Assembly (NCBI GenBank): GCA_963662895.1
Contig: OY759982.1
Coordinates: 806,001-870,000 of the forward strand
DNA from: GWE2-42-39 sp963662895
GTDB lineage: Bacteria > Bacteroidota > Bacteroidia > Bacteroidales > Prolixibacteraceae
Length of the DNA: 64,000 nt
Direction: 5' to 3'
Numbering within the stretch: the stretch's first letter is position 1; each line of letters begins with the position of its first letter. The translations under genes and the position numbers were made by a program. This document shows positions 8,807 through 15,850 of this stretch, in pieces. The notes under the pieces are model-generated. The model saw only the letters and a program-made list of their open reading frames with translations. It did not search any database and was not told where the DNA came from.

Positions 8807-9414
8807 CATACGGGTCTCGTACCGGGCGGTTCGTCAAGTATCAGCACTCTGCTCTTTTCACCAGAATGCCTTCTGCCCTTGTTTAAGATATGGCTAGACC
8901 GGGTAATCCCTGGTGCTTCCATATCGAATTACTGGCAAACTTGACGTTCAACCCTTCACTACCTTATGAGGCCTCCACGGTCTCTATTCGTGGCTCGGTA
9001 CCAGTAGCTACTATGGTCTCTGCTGACTTCTCAGCGGCTTGCGCCCCTGAGACCTCCCCAGGTAAGAACATCTTCCTTCCCCCAATCACTGCCTGATCTA
9101 CTATTTCGGTATTCAATCCTTGCGGAACGTTTTGGACGTCACAATGATGTGCTTGCTTATCCAACCTAATAGCCTCATATCAGGTTCCTGTTCGTCAGTA
9201 CCGGGTTTTGCCGGTTGGCTTCCTTCACTGCATACCTCTCGGTAAACCAGCTTGCCACTTGCTAACGGTTCGAGGCGTTACCCCCGCCCGTAAGGGACTT
9301 ACACCCTCCGGAATAATTTCATGCTACACACTACCATTTATCCCCGAAAATTTGTATTTTAATCATTTTTTCAGAGCTTTCAGTAGTGTGTGCACATGCT
9401 CATGCTGGGCACAC

Positions 9415-9544
9415 ACATTTTGTATAAGTAATGGCAGGGAAAGTGCTAAGCATCAAGGTTTGTAACCCGCCCAAACTGCGTAGCGGTTTGACAGGAAAGT
9501 GCTACGCAATTTGCCACTACTCATACAATTTACCGTTGTATGCC
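9415..9544 (+). repeat. attC-like palindrome C (left core split off by the introns)
   Basis: Left core GCACAACA (6593-6597 plus 9415-9417). The arms TTTGTATAAGTAATGGCAG and TGCCACTACTCATACAA pair around a centre containing AGCGGTTTGACAGGAAAGTG, and the right core is CCGTTGTATGCC. The right core's reverse complement GGCATACAAC closes the following segment at 11131-11140. Confidence 0.6.
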
Positions 9545-9563
9545 ATTTTAGAACGACACTTCA

Positions 9564-10307
9564 ATGAAATATCGAGAGATTAAACCAACTGGATTTTTAG
9601 ACAATTTTGTTCAGTGTTTTTGGGAATACGAAAATACTGAAACCGAGATTGAGCATACTATTTTGCCTGATGGCTACTTTGATCTGATTGCAGAAATTAT
9701 GGAAAAAACGCTTATAACCTTGAAACTTACAGGCGTTTGGACAAAACCTGTAAACGTGACAATCCCCAAATCAATTAAAATCTTCGCTATTCGCTTTAAA
9801 CTGTTATCGACCGAATACCTTTTTCAACAAGAGATTAAATCCATTTTAAATACAACTAAGCCTTTGCCTTTTAATTATTGGAATATTAATAATTACCAAA
9901 GTAGTGAATTTGAAACCTTTGTTGCAGACATTACAAACAAGTTAAACAAATCAATAAAACACCTTAAAGAGATAGATAATAGAAAATTGAAACTTTTTGA
10001 GTTAATTTATAAGGACAAATACATTTCCGTGAAAGAACTCTCTCAAAATGTATTTTGGAGTAGTAGGCAAATAAATCGTTATTTCAACGCAAAATTCGGT
10101 TTTTCAGTAAAAGAGTTTTTGAAAATTATTCGTTTTAAATCCTCTTATGAACATATTTCAAATGGAGAACTGTATCCTAAAAATGAATATTTCGATCAAG
10201 CTCATTTCATTAAAGAATCAAGAAAATACGCAGGAACAACACCGAAAGAACTTTACAGAAACAAAAACGACCGATTTTTACAATTATCAAAGACAGAACA
10301 AGGGTAA
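9564..10307 (+). CDS. AraC-family transcriptional regulator
   Basis: 247 residues. The N-terminal ~150 residues resemble the DUF6597-type sensor domain common in small AraC regulators (PTGFLDNFVQCFWEYEN near the start, HTILPDGYFDLI). The C-terminal helix-turn-helix pair is visible at about 165-235 (VKELSQNVFWSSRQINRYF, then GFSVKEFLKIIRF and the AGTTPKELY end). First gene of a three-gene segment, 20 bp after the palindrome. It likely controls the VOC and YjbR genes that follow; ligand unknown. Confidence 0.8.
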   Translation: MKYREIKPTGFLDNFVQCFWEYENTETEIEHTILPDGYFDLIAEIMEKTLITLKLTGVWTKPVNVTIPKSIKIFAIRFKLLSTEYLFQQEIKSILNTTKPLPFNYWNINNYQSSEFETFVADITNKLNKSIKHLKEIDNRKLKLFELIYKDKYISVKELSQNVFWSSRQINRYFNAKFGFSVKEFLKIIRFKSSYEHISNGELYPKNEYFDQAHFIKESRKYAGTTPKELYRNKNDRFLQLSKTEQG

Positions 10308-10338
10308 TTTTGCTGAATAAATTTTTAAATCAAATAAT

Positions 10339-10761
10339 ATGAAAGCAAAAAAACTTACCCCAAACCTTGAAGTGAATAATGTGAAACAGAGTGTTGAATT
10401 TTACTCTAAACATTTAGGATTCAAATTAGTAATGTTAGTTCCTGAAAGTCAAGACGGAATTGAACAATCTTTCTCGGAAGAAAAAGAATACGTTTATGCA
10501 ATGGTGCAAAAAGACGATGTTGAAATATTTTTCCAACGGACTGACACTTTTAAAGAAGATGTTATTTTTTCACAAGGTCTTTCTATTGGGGCAAGCGTAT
10601 CTTTTTATATGGATATTGATGGAATTAAGGAGTTTCACGACACTTTAAAAGATAAAAATCTTCAAATAACCGAGTTGAAAACTACTTGGTATGGTATGCA
10701 AGAATTTTACATGAAAGACTTGAACGGTTACATTCTTGGTTTTGCCCAAAAAGTTGAATAA
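10339..10761 (+). CDS. VOC-family (glyoxalase/bleomycin-resistance-like) protein
   Basis: 140-residue vicinal-oxygen-chelate protein. The paired beta-alpha-beta-beta-beta modules are recognisable from TPNLEVNNVKQSVEFYSKHL at the start and the closing MKDLNGYILGFAQ. Members bind a metal and either catalyse small-molecule chemistry or sequester drugs such as bleomycin or fosfomycin; the specific role cannot be read from sequence. Sits 31 bp after the AraC gene and 10 bp before the YjbR gene, so the three probably share a transcript. Confidence 0.8.
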   Translation: MKAKKLTPNLEVNNVKQSVEFYSKHLGFKLVMLVPESQDGIEQSFSEEKEYVYAMVQKDDVEIFFQRTDTFKEDVIFSQGLSIGASVSFYMDIDGIKEFHDTLKDKNLQITELKTTWYGMQEFYMKDLNGYILGFAQKVE

Positions 10762-10771
10762 TTTAACAGTT

Positions 10772-11125
10772 ATGAATATTGAAGAATTAAGAAATCTTTG
10801 TTTATCGCTCAAAGGTGCAGAAGAAGGTATGCCCTTTGACAAGAAAACATTGGTGTTTTCTGTTAAAGGTAAGATGTTTTGTGCAACGGATGTTGAAACC
10901 TACGAGTTGATTAATTTGAAATGTGAACCGGAAGAAGCCATTTTATTACGTGAAAAATATGAAGATGTGATTCCAGGTTACTATATGAATAAAAAATATT
11001 GGAATAGCGTGAAAACAAGTGGGAAAATTTCAAACGACTTGATGGAAGAATGGATTAGAAAGTCGTATAACTTGGTAGTTGCAGGACTTCCCCAAAAAAT
11101 ACAAAAAGAACTGATTGAAGAATAA
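10772..11125 (+). CDS. MmcQ/YjbR-family DNA-binding-like protein
   Basis: 117 residues of the MmcQ/YjbR (CyaY-like fold) family. Recognisable elements are an opening MNIEELRNLCLSLKGAEE, the central INLKCEPEEAILLREKY and PGYYMNKKYWNSV, and a final LVVAGLPQKIQKEL. Function of the family is not firmly established. ATG 10772 is chosen because it matches the usual N-terminus; the frame open from 10736 overlaps the VOC gene. Last gene of its segment: the stop at 11125 is followed within 6 bp by the segment's closing core. Confidence 0.78.
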   Translation: MNIEELRNLCLSLKGAEEGMPFDKKTLVFSVKGKMFCATDVETYELINLKCEPEEAILLREKYEDVIPGYYMNKKYWNSVKTSGKISNDLMEEWIRKSYNLVVAGLPQKIQKELIEE

Positions 11126-11130
11126 AAAAC

Positions 11131-11197
11131 GGCATACAACACTTAGCCTCCGATCAAGCGTTGCTTGCACACGCTTGACATTGGAGGATATGTTGAA
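11131..11197 (+). repeat. attC-like palindrome A (copy 2)
   Basis: Left core GGCATACAACA, arms GCCTCCGATCAAGCG and ACGCTTGACATTGGAGG, right core GTTGAAC. It differs from the copy at 2964-3026 at three positions in the arms but joins an almost identical 0.3-kb segment. Confidence 0.6.
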
Positions 11198-11500
11198 CTA
11201 AACATTTGCCAAAAAAAAGGAGAAAATCAAACGTATTTTTCCCATAGTGGTTTCAATCGCTTTTTTGAATGTAAAACACTGGAGGGGTGGACTATACAAA
11301 GGTGGGGCACTTTTGCTTTTTTTATGTGGAATCTATTGAAAATTCAGTACTGACAATGTAATAAATATTCGCTAAATGAACTTCAAATATGACAGGAATA
11401 TTTTCGATACATTTGATAGGAAATTCGAATCGTAAGATTACGATTTACATTGCAAAGTTTATAGTTTTAGCCTAAGCTCCCGTTGGAAACGGGTTTAGTT
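11191..11500 (+). repeat. 0.3-kb near-noncoding cassette, copy 2
   Basis: Repeats 3020-3330 with one substitution noticed (C to T in a T-run near 11321). Ends in GTTTAGTTCAACA, here uninterrupted, which supplies the empty-site reference for the intron insertions. Hairpin CCCGTTGGAAACGGG at 11479-11493. No supported gene. Confidence 0.6.
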
Positions 11501-11634
11501 CAACACGCGGTCATAAAACATTGCGCAGATAGAGCTATATTTAAACGAAATAACATTTAATCAACGGCTTAGCGGGCTGATAAGTTTGTGTTTCAAAGTG
11601 CGCAACGTTTCATACCGCCAACCGTTGTAAGCAA
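11497..11634 (+). repeat. attC-like palindrome D (intron-free)
   Basis: Left core GTTCAACA; arms CGCGGTCATAAAACATTGCG and GCGCAACGTTTCATACCGCC with an AT-rich centre; right core CCGTTGTAAGC. The expected partner core GCTTACAAC for the following segment is not found between 14930 and 15850, so the last segment seems to have lost its right end. Confidence 0.6.
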
Positions 11635-11919
11635 GTGTGGAGAACCACCAACTCGACACATAGACACGATAAAAGAAAATGGAAATAATTACAAAAACGG
11701 ATTGATTGGATTGGTACTCCGTTGATAGGGCGGTGCAGTTTGAGGTGAATTTATTTTGTTTTTTCTCCCCCGCTCAAAGAAAGAGGAAACCCCGCCCACC
11801 AAGCAACACATTTGCAAACCACTGCAAGCCAGCCCTACAAGCCAAAGTTTGCAAAAGAGTTGTTTTCTTGCCAGCACACTCGGAAAAGACATCAATTATA
11901 TCGGAATCTAATATATAAG

Positions 11920-11951
11920 TTTGTGATATATCTGAAAACAATATATATTTG
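11920..11951 (+). promoter_or_regulatory. Bacteroidota promoter for the PadR operon, possibly leaderless
   Basis: TTTG at 11920-11923 and TATATTTG at 11944-11951, separated by 20 bp, match the Bacteroidota -33/-7 consensus (TTTG, ~19-21 bp, TAnnTTTG). The ATG of the PadR gene at 11956 begins only 4 bp after the box, so transcription would start at or next to the start codon. The surrounding TATAT-rich repeats could be a PadR operator. Confidence 0.55.
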
Positions 11952-11955
11952 TAGT

Positions 11956-12297
11956 ATGATTGCAAAAGAATTGATTAAAGGAACAATAAGAACTATTGTT
12001 TTGCAGCTTCTGGCAGAACATAGTAAAATGTATGGTTACGAAATAATGCAAGCTATTGAGAAGAAATCGGCTGGAAGAATAAAACTGACATTCGGAAGCC
12101 TATATCCAATCCTGCATAAACTTGAATCGGATGGCTTAATTTATTCAGAAAGCGAAACAATTGGAAAAAGGGTTAGGAAGTATTATATACTTACAGATAA
12201 TGGAGTACAGGAAAAAGAAAACAAAGTCCTTGAAATTAAAGAGTTTGTTTTAACCTTAAATCAATTATTTGATATTGGAGGAATTGTTCATGCCTAA
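11956..12297 (+). CDS. PadR-family transcriptional regulator
   Basis: 113 residues with the PadR winged helix: LIKGTIRTIVLQLLAEHSKM, YGYEIMQAIEKKS, LTFGSLYPILHKLESDGLI and the wing RVRKYYILTDNG. PadR proteins are usually repressors relieved by small ligands and are often autoregulated. ATG 11956 is used; the upstream extension to 11812 is not family-like. The stop overlaps the next ORF by 8 bp. PadR followed by a HAAS-type membrane protein is a known signalling pairing in which PadR controls the membrane gene. Confidence 0.88.
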   Translation: MIAKELIKGTIRTIVLQLLAEHSKMYGYEIMQAIEKKSAGRIKLTFGSLYPILHKLESDGLIYSESETIGKRVRKYYILTDNGVQEKENKVLEIKEFVLTLNQLFDIGGIVHA

Positions 12298-13219
12298 TTT
12301 AAACGATTCACAAATTACCATCATAAGCAATAAAATTAAAGAACAAAGCCTAAAATCGTTTGCTTTTTCAAATGAGTTACTTGACCATGTTTGCTGCAAA
12401 GTTGAACAACTCATGGAAAATGGAAGTTCCTTTGAAAGTGCACTCAACCAATCCTCTCATTTATACCAAAAAAAAGAAATTAAAAAAATTAGGAAAAACT
12501 TTGCTATTATTTTAAACTATAGCAGTTTCATTAATTCATTTATTATTTATACAAGTCTTTTGTTTTACTTTGGTAGTTGGGTATTTCGTTGGGGGCAAGT
12601 TGATTGGATAGGTTTGCTTGCTTTTGTTCTTATTTCGATTTTACTTATTCGTTACAATTTGCTTTTCTACTCCGACAACAACCTTAGATTCAAAAAATCA
12701 TTGATAATTCTTTCTTCAATTGGTTTTGTGCTTTTTTTCGTAGGTTATTTAGAACGATTCCTTTGGCTAAACTTTTCGTTTAGTGGGCAGCATGTAATGC
12801 CAATAATGTTATTTTCCTGGCTGATTATTTCAACAACCGGACTTGTTTACATTAAAGCAATGTTTCCTAAGAAAAGTAACAGAATAATTTATTTTACAGC
12901 TTTGATGCAGGTTGTTTTGGCATGTTTGAGCCTTTCCACATTTGTATTTCCTATTACTATGCAATACATTCCATTGTATTCCTCAATTATAATTGCCATT
13001 AATTTAGCAAGTTTTCTGTTGTTATATTTTTTGAAATCTAAAGGTAAAAGTTTTATAAGGCTAATTATTGTTAGTTCAAGCTTTATGGTTTTTGTATATA
13101 TGCCTCATAAATCGATATCGGATTACCATAGTTACAAAGTTAAATCTGAAGTAAAACCAAAGGAAAAGGTTCTATTCTCCAAACTTTCATTGACATATTA
13201 CCCAAATTCAAATTTATGA
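12290..13219 (+). CDS. HAAS-type multi-pass membrane protein, PadR partner
   Basis: 309 residues. The soluble N-terminus (about 1-75; SNELLDHVCCKVEQLMENG, then SFESALNQ) resembles the HAAS helical domain found beside PadR regulators. It is followed by seven to eight predicted membrane segments up to about residue 275 and a short charged tail. The start ATG 12290 overlaps the PadR gene. A sensory or signal-transducing role is inferred from context. The last codons overlap the next gene by 4 bp, implying translational coupling. Confidence 0.65.
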   Translation: MPNLNDSQITIISNKIKEQSLKSFAFSNELLDHVCCKVEQLMENGSSFESALNQSSHLYQKKEIKKIRKNFAIILNYSSFINSFIIYTSLLFYFGSWVFRWGQVDWIGLLAFVLISILLIRYNLLFYSDNNLRFKKSLIILSSIGFVLFFVGYLERFLWLNFSFSGQHVMPIMLFSWLIISTTGLVYIKAMFPKKSNRIIYFTALMQVVLACLSLSTFVFPITMQYIPLYSSIIIAINLASFLLLYFLKSKGKSFIRLIIVSSSFMVFVYMPHKSISDYHSYKVKSEVKPKEKVLFSKLSLTYYPNSNL

Positions 13220-13587
13220 GAATCATTATTTACATATCAGGAATTTCAGGAACACTACTACTGGTACTTAGGACTATCGGAATAGTGTTGGAATTTCCAT
13301 TGAATAAAGTTTTTCTTATTTCTGGCTTAGTAATATTATTATTAATCTTTCTACCACTGGTAATTATCGATAACCATCTTCAAAATAAAAAGATTGATAA
13401 TATTATTGATTCATATAAAGGAACTGACAAGAAAGCTATTCACCTGAAGAAAGGTGAATCAAAAACCAATGGATGGGGAATGAATAACTCTCCATTTAGA
13501 GAACGGAAATCAGGCTTAATTTGGGGTGGTGGAAATATTCACGGAGCCAATGCTGCACGTGGTACAAGAAAATCATTTTTAAAATAG
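13216..13587 (+). CDS. Small membrane protein of unknown function
   Basis: 123 residues, not recognised. Two N-terminal hydrophobic helices (about 4-26 and 33-52) are followed by a basic, glycine- and asparagine-rich tail (GWGMNNSPFRERKSGLIWGG region). It overlaps the upstream membrane gene by 4 bp and precedes the serine hydrolase by 10 bp, so it belongs to the same four-gene unit. Confidence 0.6.
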   Translation: MRIIIYISGISGTLLLVLRTIGIVLEFPLNKVFLISGLVILLLIFLPLVIIDNHLQNKKIDNIIDSYKGTDKKAIHLKKGESKTNGWGMNNSPFRERKSGLIWGGGNIHGANAARGTRKSFLK

Positions 13588-13597
13588 TATAATTAAC

Positions 13598-14929
13598 ATG
13601 AAAACAGCCAAATTATTTACCTTTTTCATTTTTATTTCAGCCATTAGTTTTAGTCAGGAAAAGGCAGATTTATTAGACAGTCTTTTTAGAACAATGAGCG
13701 AACGTGGTCAATTTTACGGAAACGTACTGATTGCGGAACACAACAAGGTCATATTCTCAAAAAGTTATGGATTCGCTGATAGAGAAAAAAATGAACGGCT
13801 AAATGAACAGACGTTATTTAATGTTGGTTCTGTAAGCAAGGCTTTCACTGCAATTGCAATACTTCAACTTGCAGAAAAAAGAAAACTGGATTTAGCTGAC
13901 AAGGTTATAAAATATTTACCCGGGTTTCCATATCCTGATATTACGATTCATCACCTGTTGATACATGCAGGAGGCTTGCCCGATGATTACGATTTACTTA
14001 AAAAAAATGACTGGGATAATTCAAGAATAGCAACAAACAAAGATGTAATGTCAGCTTTATTTGAACAAAAACCAGCGTTGCAGTTTACGCTTGGAGAAAG
14101 GAGCGAATATAGTAACTTGGGTTACATGATACTATCGGAGATTGTTAAGGTAGTATCACAGACTGATTTTAAAGCTTATTTACAAGAACATATTTTTATT
14201 CTTGCAAACATGAACAGGACAAATATTTACAACGCCGAGGAAATAAAACAGGTTGAAAATGTTGCAAAAGGTTATGTGCTTTATCCTTTCACAGGTAAAT
14301 ATGAAGAAGCTATTAAAATCCCCGAATTTGCTTCGAATTACATGATAAGTGGATTTTTAGGTGACGGCAATGTTTACTCGACAACAATAGACCTGTATAA
14401 TTTTTATGAAGCCCTTTCAAATAATACACTGATATCGGAGGAATCACTAAAAACTGCATTCCAAAAACATATTCCTGCAAAAATGGAAGGCACACCGGAT
14501 TTCGGAAACAGTTATGGTTATGGTTGGACAATAATAAATGCACCAGTACAAGTAGTTCAGAGAGGTGGAGAATTGACCGGATATGTTTCAAATACAGTTT
14601 GGAACATAACAGAAGAGCGTTTAATAATATATCTTAGCAATGATTATTTGCCTTACACTTCTTACCAAAACCAGATACCGATGTCAATTGCTGGGGTATT
14701 TTATCAAAACAAAGTACAATTACCTAAAATGACTGCAAGTGTGGAATTGACAAAGATGGTAATTACGAGTTCCAAAGAAACACTGACTAAAAAAATTGAA
14801 GAAATAAAAAACAAACCTGATTTGTATCAAATTGACTTTCAAGGATTGAAATTTTTAGTAATGAAACTGGAACAAATAGGGAATAAAGAAAAGGCAGATT
14901 TGATTTTAAACAGCTTTAAACCTGAGTAA
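13598..14929 (+). CDS. Beta-lactamase-family (class C-like) serine hydrolase
   Basis: 443-residue secreted enzyme of the serine beta-lactamase/D-alanyl-D-alanine carboxypeptidase fold. A signal peptide (MKTAKLFTFFIFISAISFSQ) is followed by the catalytic SxxK (NVGSVSKAFTAIA, about residue 80) and the YxN-type motif (RSEYSNLGYMILSE). The third motif appears as QRGGELTGY. A C-terminal ~90-residue extension is family-variable. Likely an esterase, peptidase or peptidoglycan enzyme rather than a resistance beta-lactamase. Last gene of the PadR unit and of the array. Confidence 0.85.
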   Translation: MKTAKLFTFFIFISAISFSQEKADLLDSLFRTMSERGQFYGNVLIAEHNKVIFSKSYGFADREKNERLNEQTLFNVGSVSKAFTAIAILQLAEKRKLDLADKVIKYLPGFPYPDITIHHLLIHAGGLPDDYDLLKKNDWDNSRIATNKDVMSALFEQKPALQFTLGERSEYSNLGYMILSEIVKVVSQTDFKAYLQEHIFILANMNRTNIYNAEEIKQVENVAKGYVLYPFTGKYEEAIKIPEFASNYMISGFLGDGNVYSTTIDLYNFYEALSNNTLISEESLKTAFQKHIPAKMEGTPDFGNSYGYGWTIINAPVQVVQRGGELTGYVSNTVWNITEERLIIYLSNDYLPYTSYQNQIPMSIAGVFYQNKVQLPKMTASVELTKMVITSSKETLTKKIEEIKNKPDLYQIDFQGLKFLVMKLEQIGNKEKADLILNSFKPE

Positions 14930-15276
14930 AACTATCTATACTTTATGGAATGGATGATAATCCCCAATTATAACAATCTTTGGGTAAATTGACAAGAAGT
15001 TAATAATATTGCCAACCCTATTTGTAAAATGTGGTAACAATTTATCCAGTATTATGTATACTCAATTTCCTGCTGTGGCGATTTTTTTTTCACAGCAGGA
15101 AACTTTAATTCTCTAACGTGGAAATTCCAATTTCCTAAGCAGGAAAAAAAATTTTCACAGCAGGAAAACCAGTACCTGTATTTTTTTGAATTTTACACTG
15201 TCCAGTGTCTCCTGGGCCCGGGAGCTTGGCGTGAAAATAACACCTGCATTTTTTATGGATGCCGGGCTTACCTCTT
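14930..15276. other. Gene-free stretch right of the array, with a strong hairpin at 15066-15102
   Basis: No gene is seen. TTTCCTGCTGTG (15066-15077) and its perfect complement CACAGCAGGAAA (15091-15102) form a 12-bp stem with a T-rich loop, and the right arm recurs at 15156-15167. It could terminate the serine-hydrolase transcript or be a small REP-like repeat. The closing core expected for the last cassette is not here. Confidence 0.45.
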
Positions 15277-15556
15277 CCCCCGGCTGGTCAGGATTTGCAA
15301 TCCTGAGCTTAGAAAGAGGGGATTTGTGATCACCTTTATCCCAGCTTCGGTGGAGGTCTCAGTTTTTAATATAACCTAACCCAAAGATCAGTGCAAAATC
15401 TTGCGCAAAACGGACACCTGTACCTGGGGAAAATCAGCAAAGGAGTAGCGAAGGATCAGCATCGGATCAACAGAACCGGACCGGGAACATTAGAACAGGG
15501 ATTGAAAACAGACAATATCCTGTTAATTATAACGTTGGGAATTAATGCCGGCCCCA
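15277..15556. repeat. 280-bp direct repeat, copy A
   Basis: Repeated with ~95% identity at 17836-18117; a decayed piece recurs near 19677-19740. It lies upstream of each regulator/ORF6N module, so it is part of the duplicated block. It contains an inverted motif around GGATTTGCAATCC and no supported gene. Confidence 0.7.
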
Positions 15557-15797
15557 GTAGAGACGTGATGCATCACGTCTGAATTAGGAAAAACCGCCGA
15601 GAAATATTGGATTGAAATATGTCCAATTTCAATATATCGAATTAGGTGCATTTGTGATCATGCCTAATCATATCCACGGAATATTAATCATTAACGACAC
15701 CCCCGCCGAAAAGACGCGATTAATCGCGTCTCTACCGGGTCAGAAAACGAAACTACCGCCCCTGTTCGCCCCAATTTATAATCGATTTCGCTTTTAA
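15556..15797 (+). pseudogene. REP-associated tyrosine transposase (RAYT) fragment between half-REP palindromes
   Basis: The frame around 15612-15797 reads YIELGAFVIMPNHIHGILII, the HUH region of RAYT/Y1 transposases, then degenerates. On its left is GTAGAGACGTGATGCATCAC and on its right AGACGCGATTAATCGCGTCT plus CTAC. In the parallel block at 18117-18145 these halves are joined as one palindrome, GTAGAGACGTGATTAATCGC plus GTCTCTAC. Non-functional remnant. Confidence 0.6.
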
Positions 15798-15850
15798 TAA
15801 TTATCAACATCTAATTGATTTGATTACTTTTGATATAATTTTTCACCATC

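Larger units (their letters stand above)
6598..9414 (-). mobile_element. ORF-less group IIC-attC-type intron, copy 2, interrupted by another intron
   Basis: Two pieces, 6598-6655 and 8807-9414, together give 666 nt, the same length as the copy at 3331-3996. I noticed only two substitutions. It lies on the minus strand in the attC-like core GCACA^ACA. A group II intron on the + strand (6656-8806) splits it inside domain V, between CCCGTATG and CCGGGTGG as read on the minus strand. Because the inner intron is antisense, it cannot be removed from the outer intron's transcript, so this copy should be inactive for splicing. Confidence 0.75.

Noticed and set aside
6598..9414. A functional twintron
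   Set aside because: The inner intron is on the opposite strand to the outer one, so sequential splicing from one transcript is impossible.
11706..11918. 70-codon frame upstream of PadR and the antisense frames at 11689-11965
   Set aside because: Low-complexity Pro/Lys/Phe-rich translations with no family resemblance, overlapping the promoter and palindrome D.
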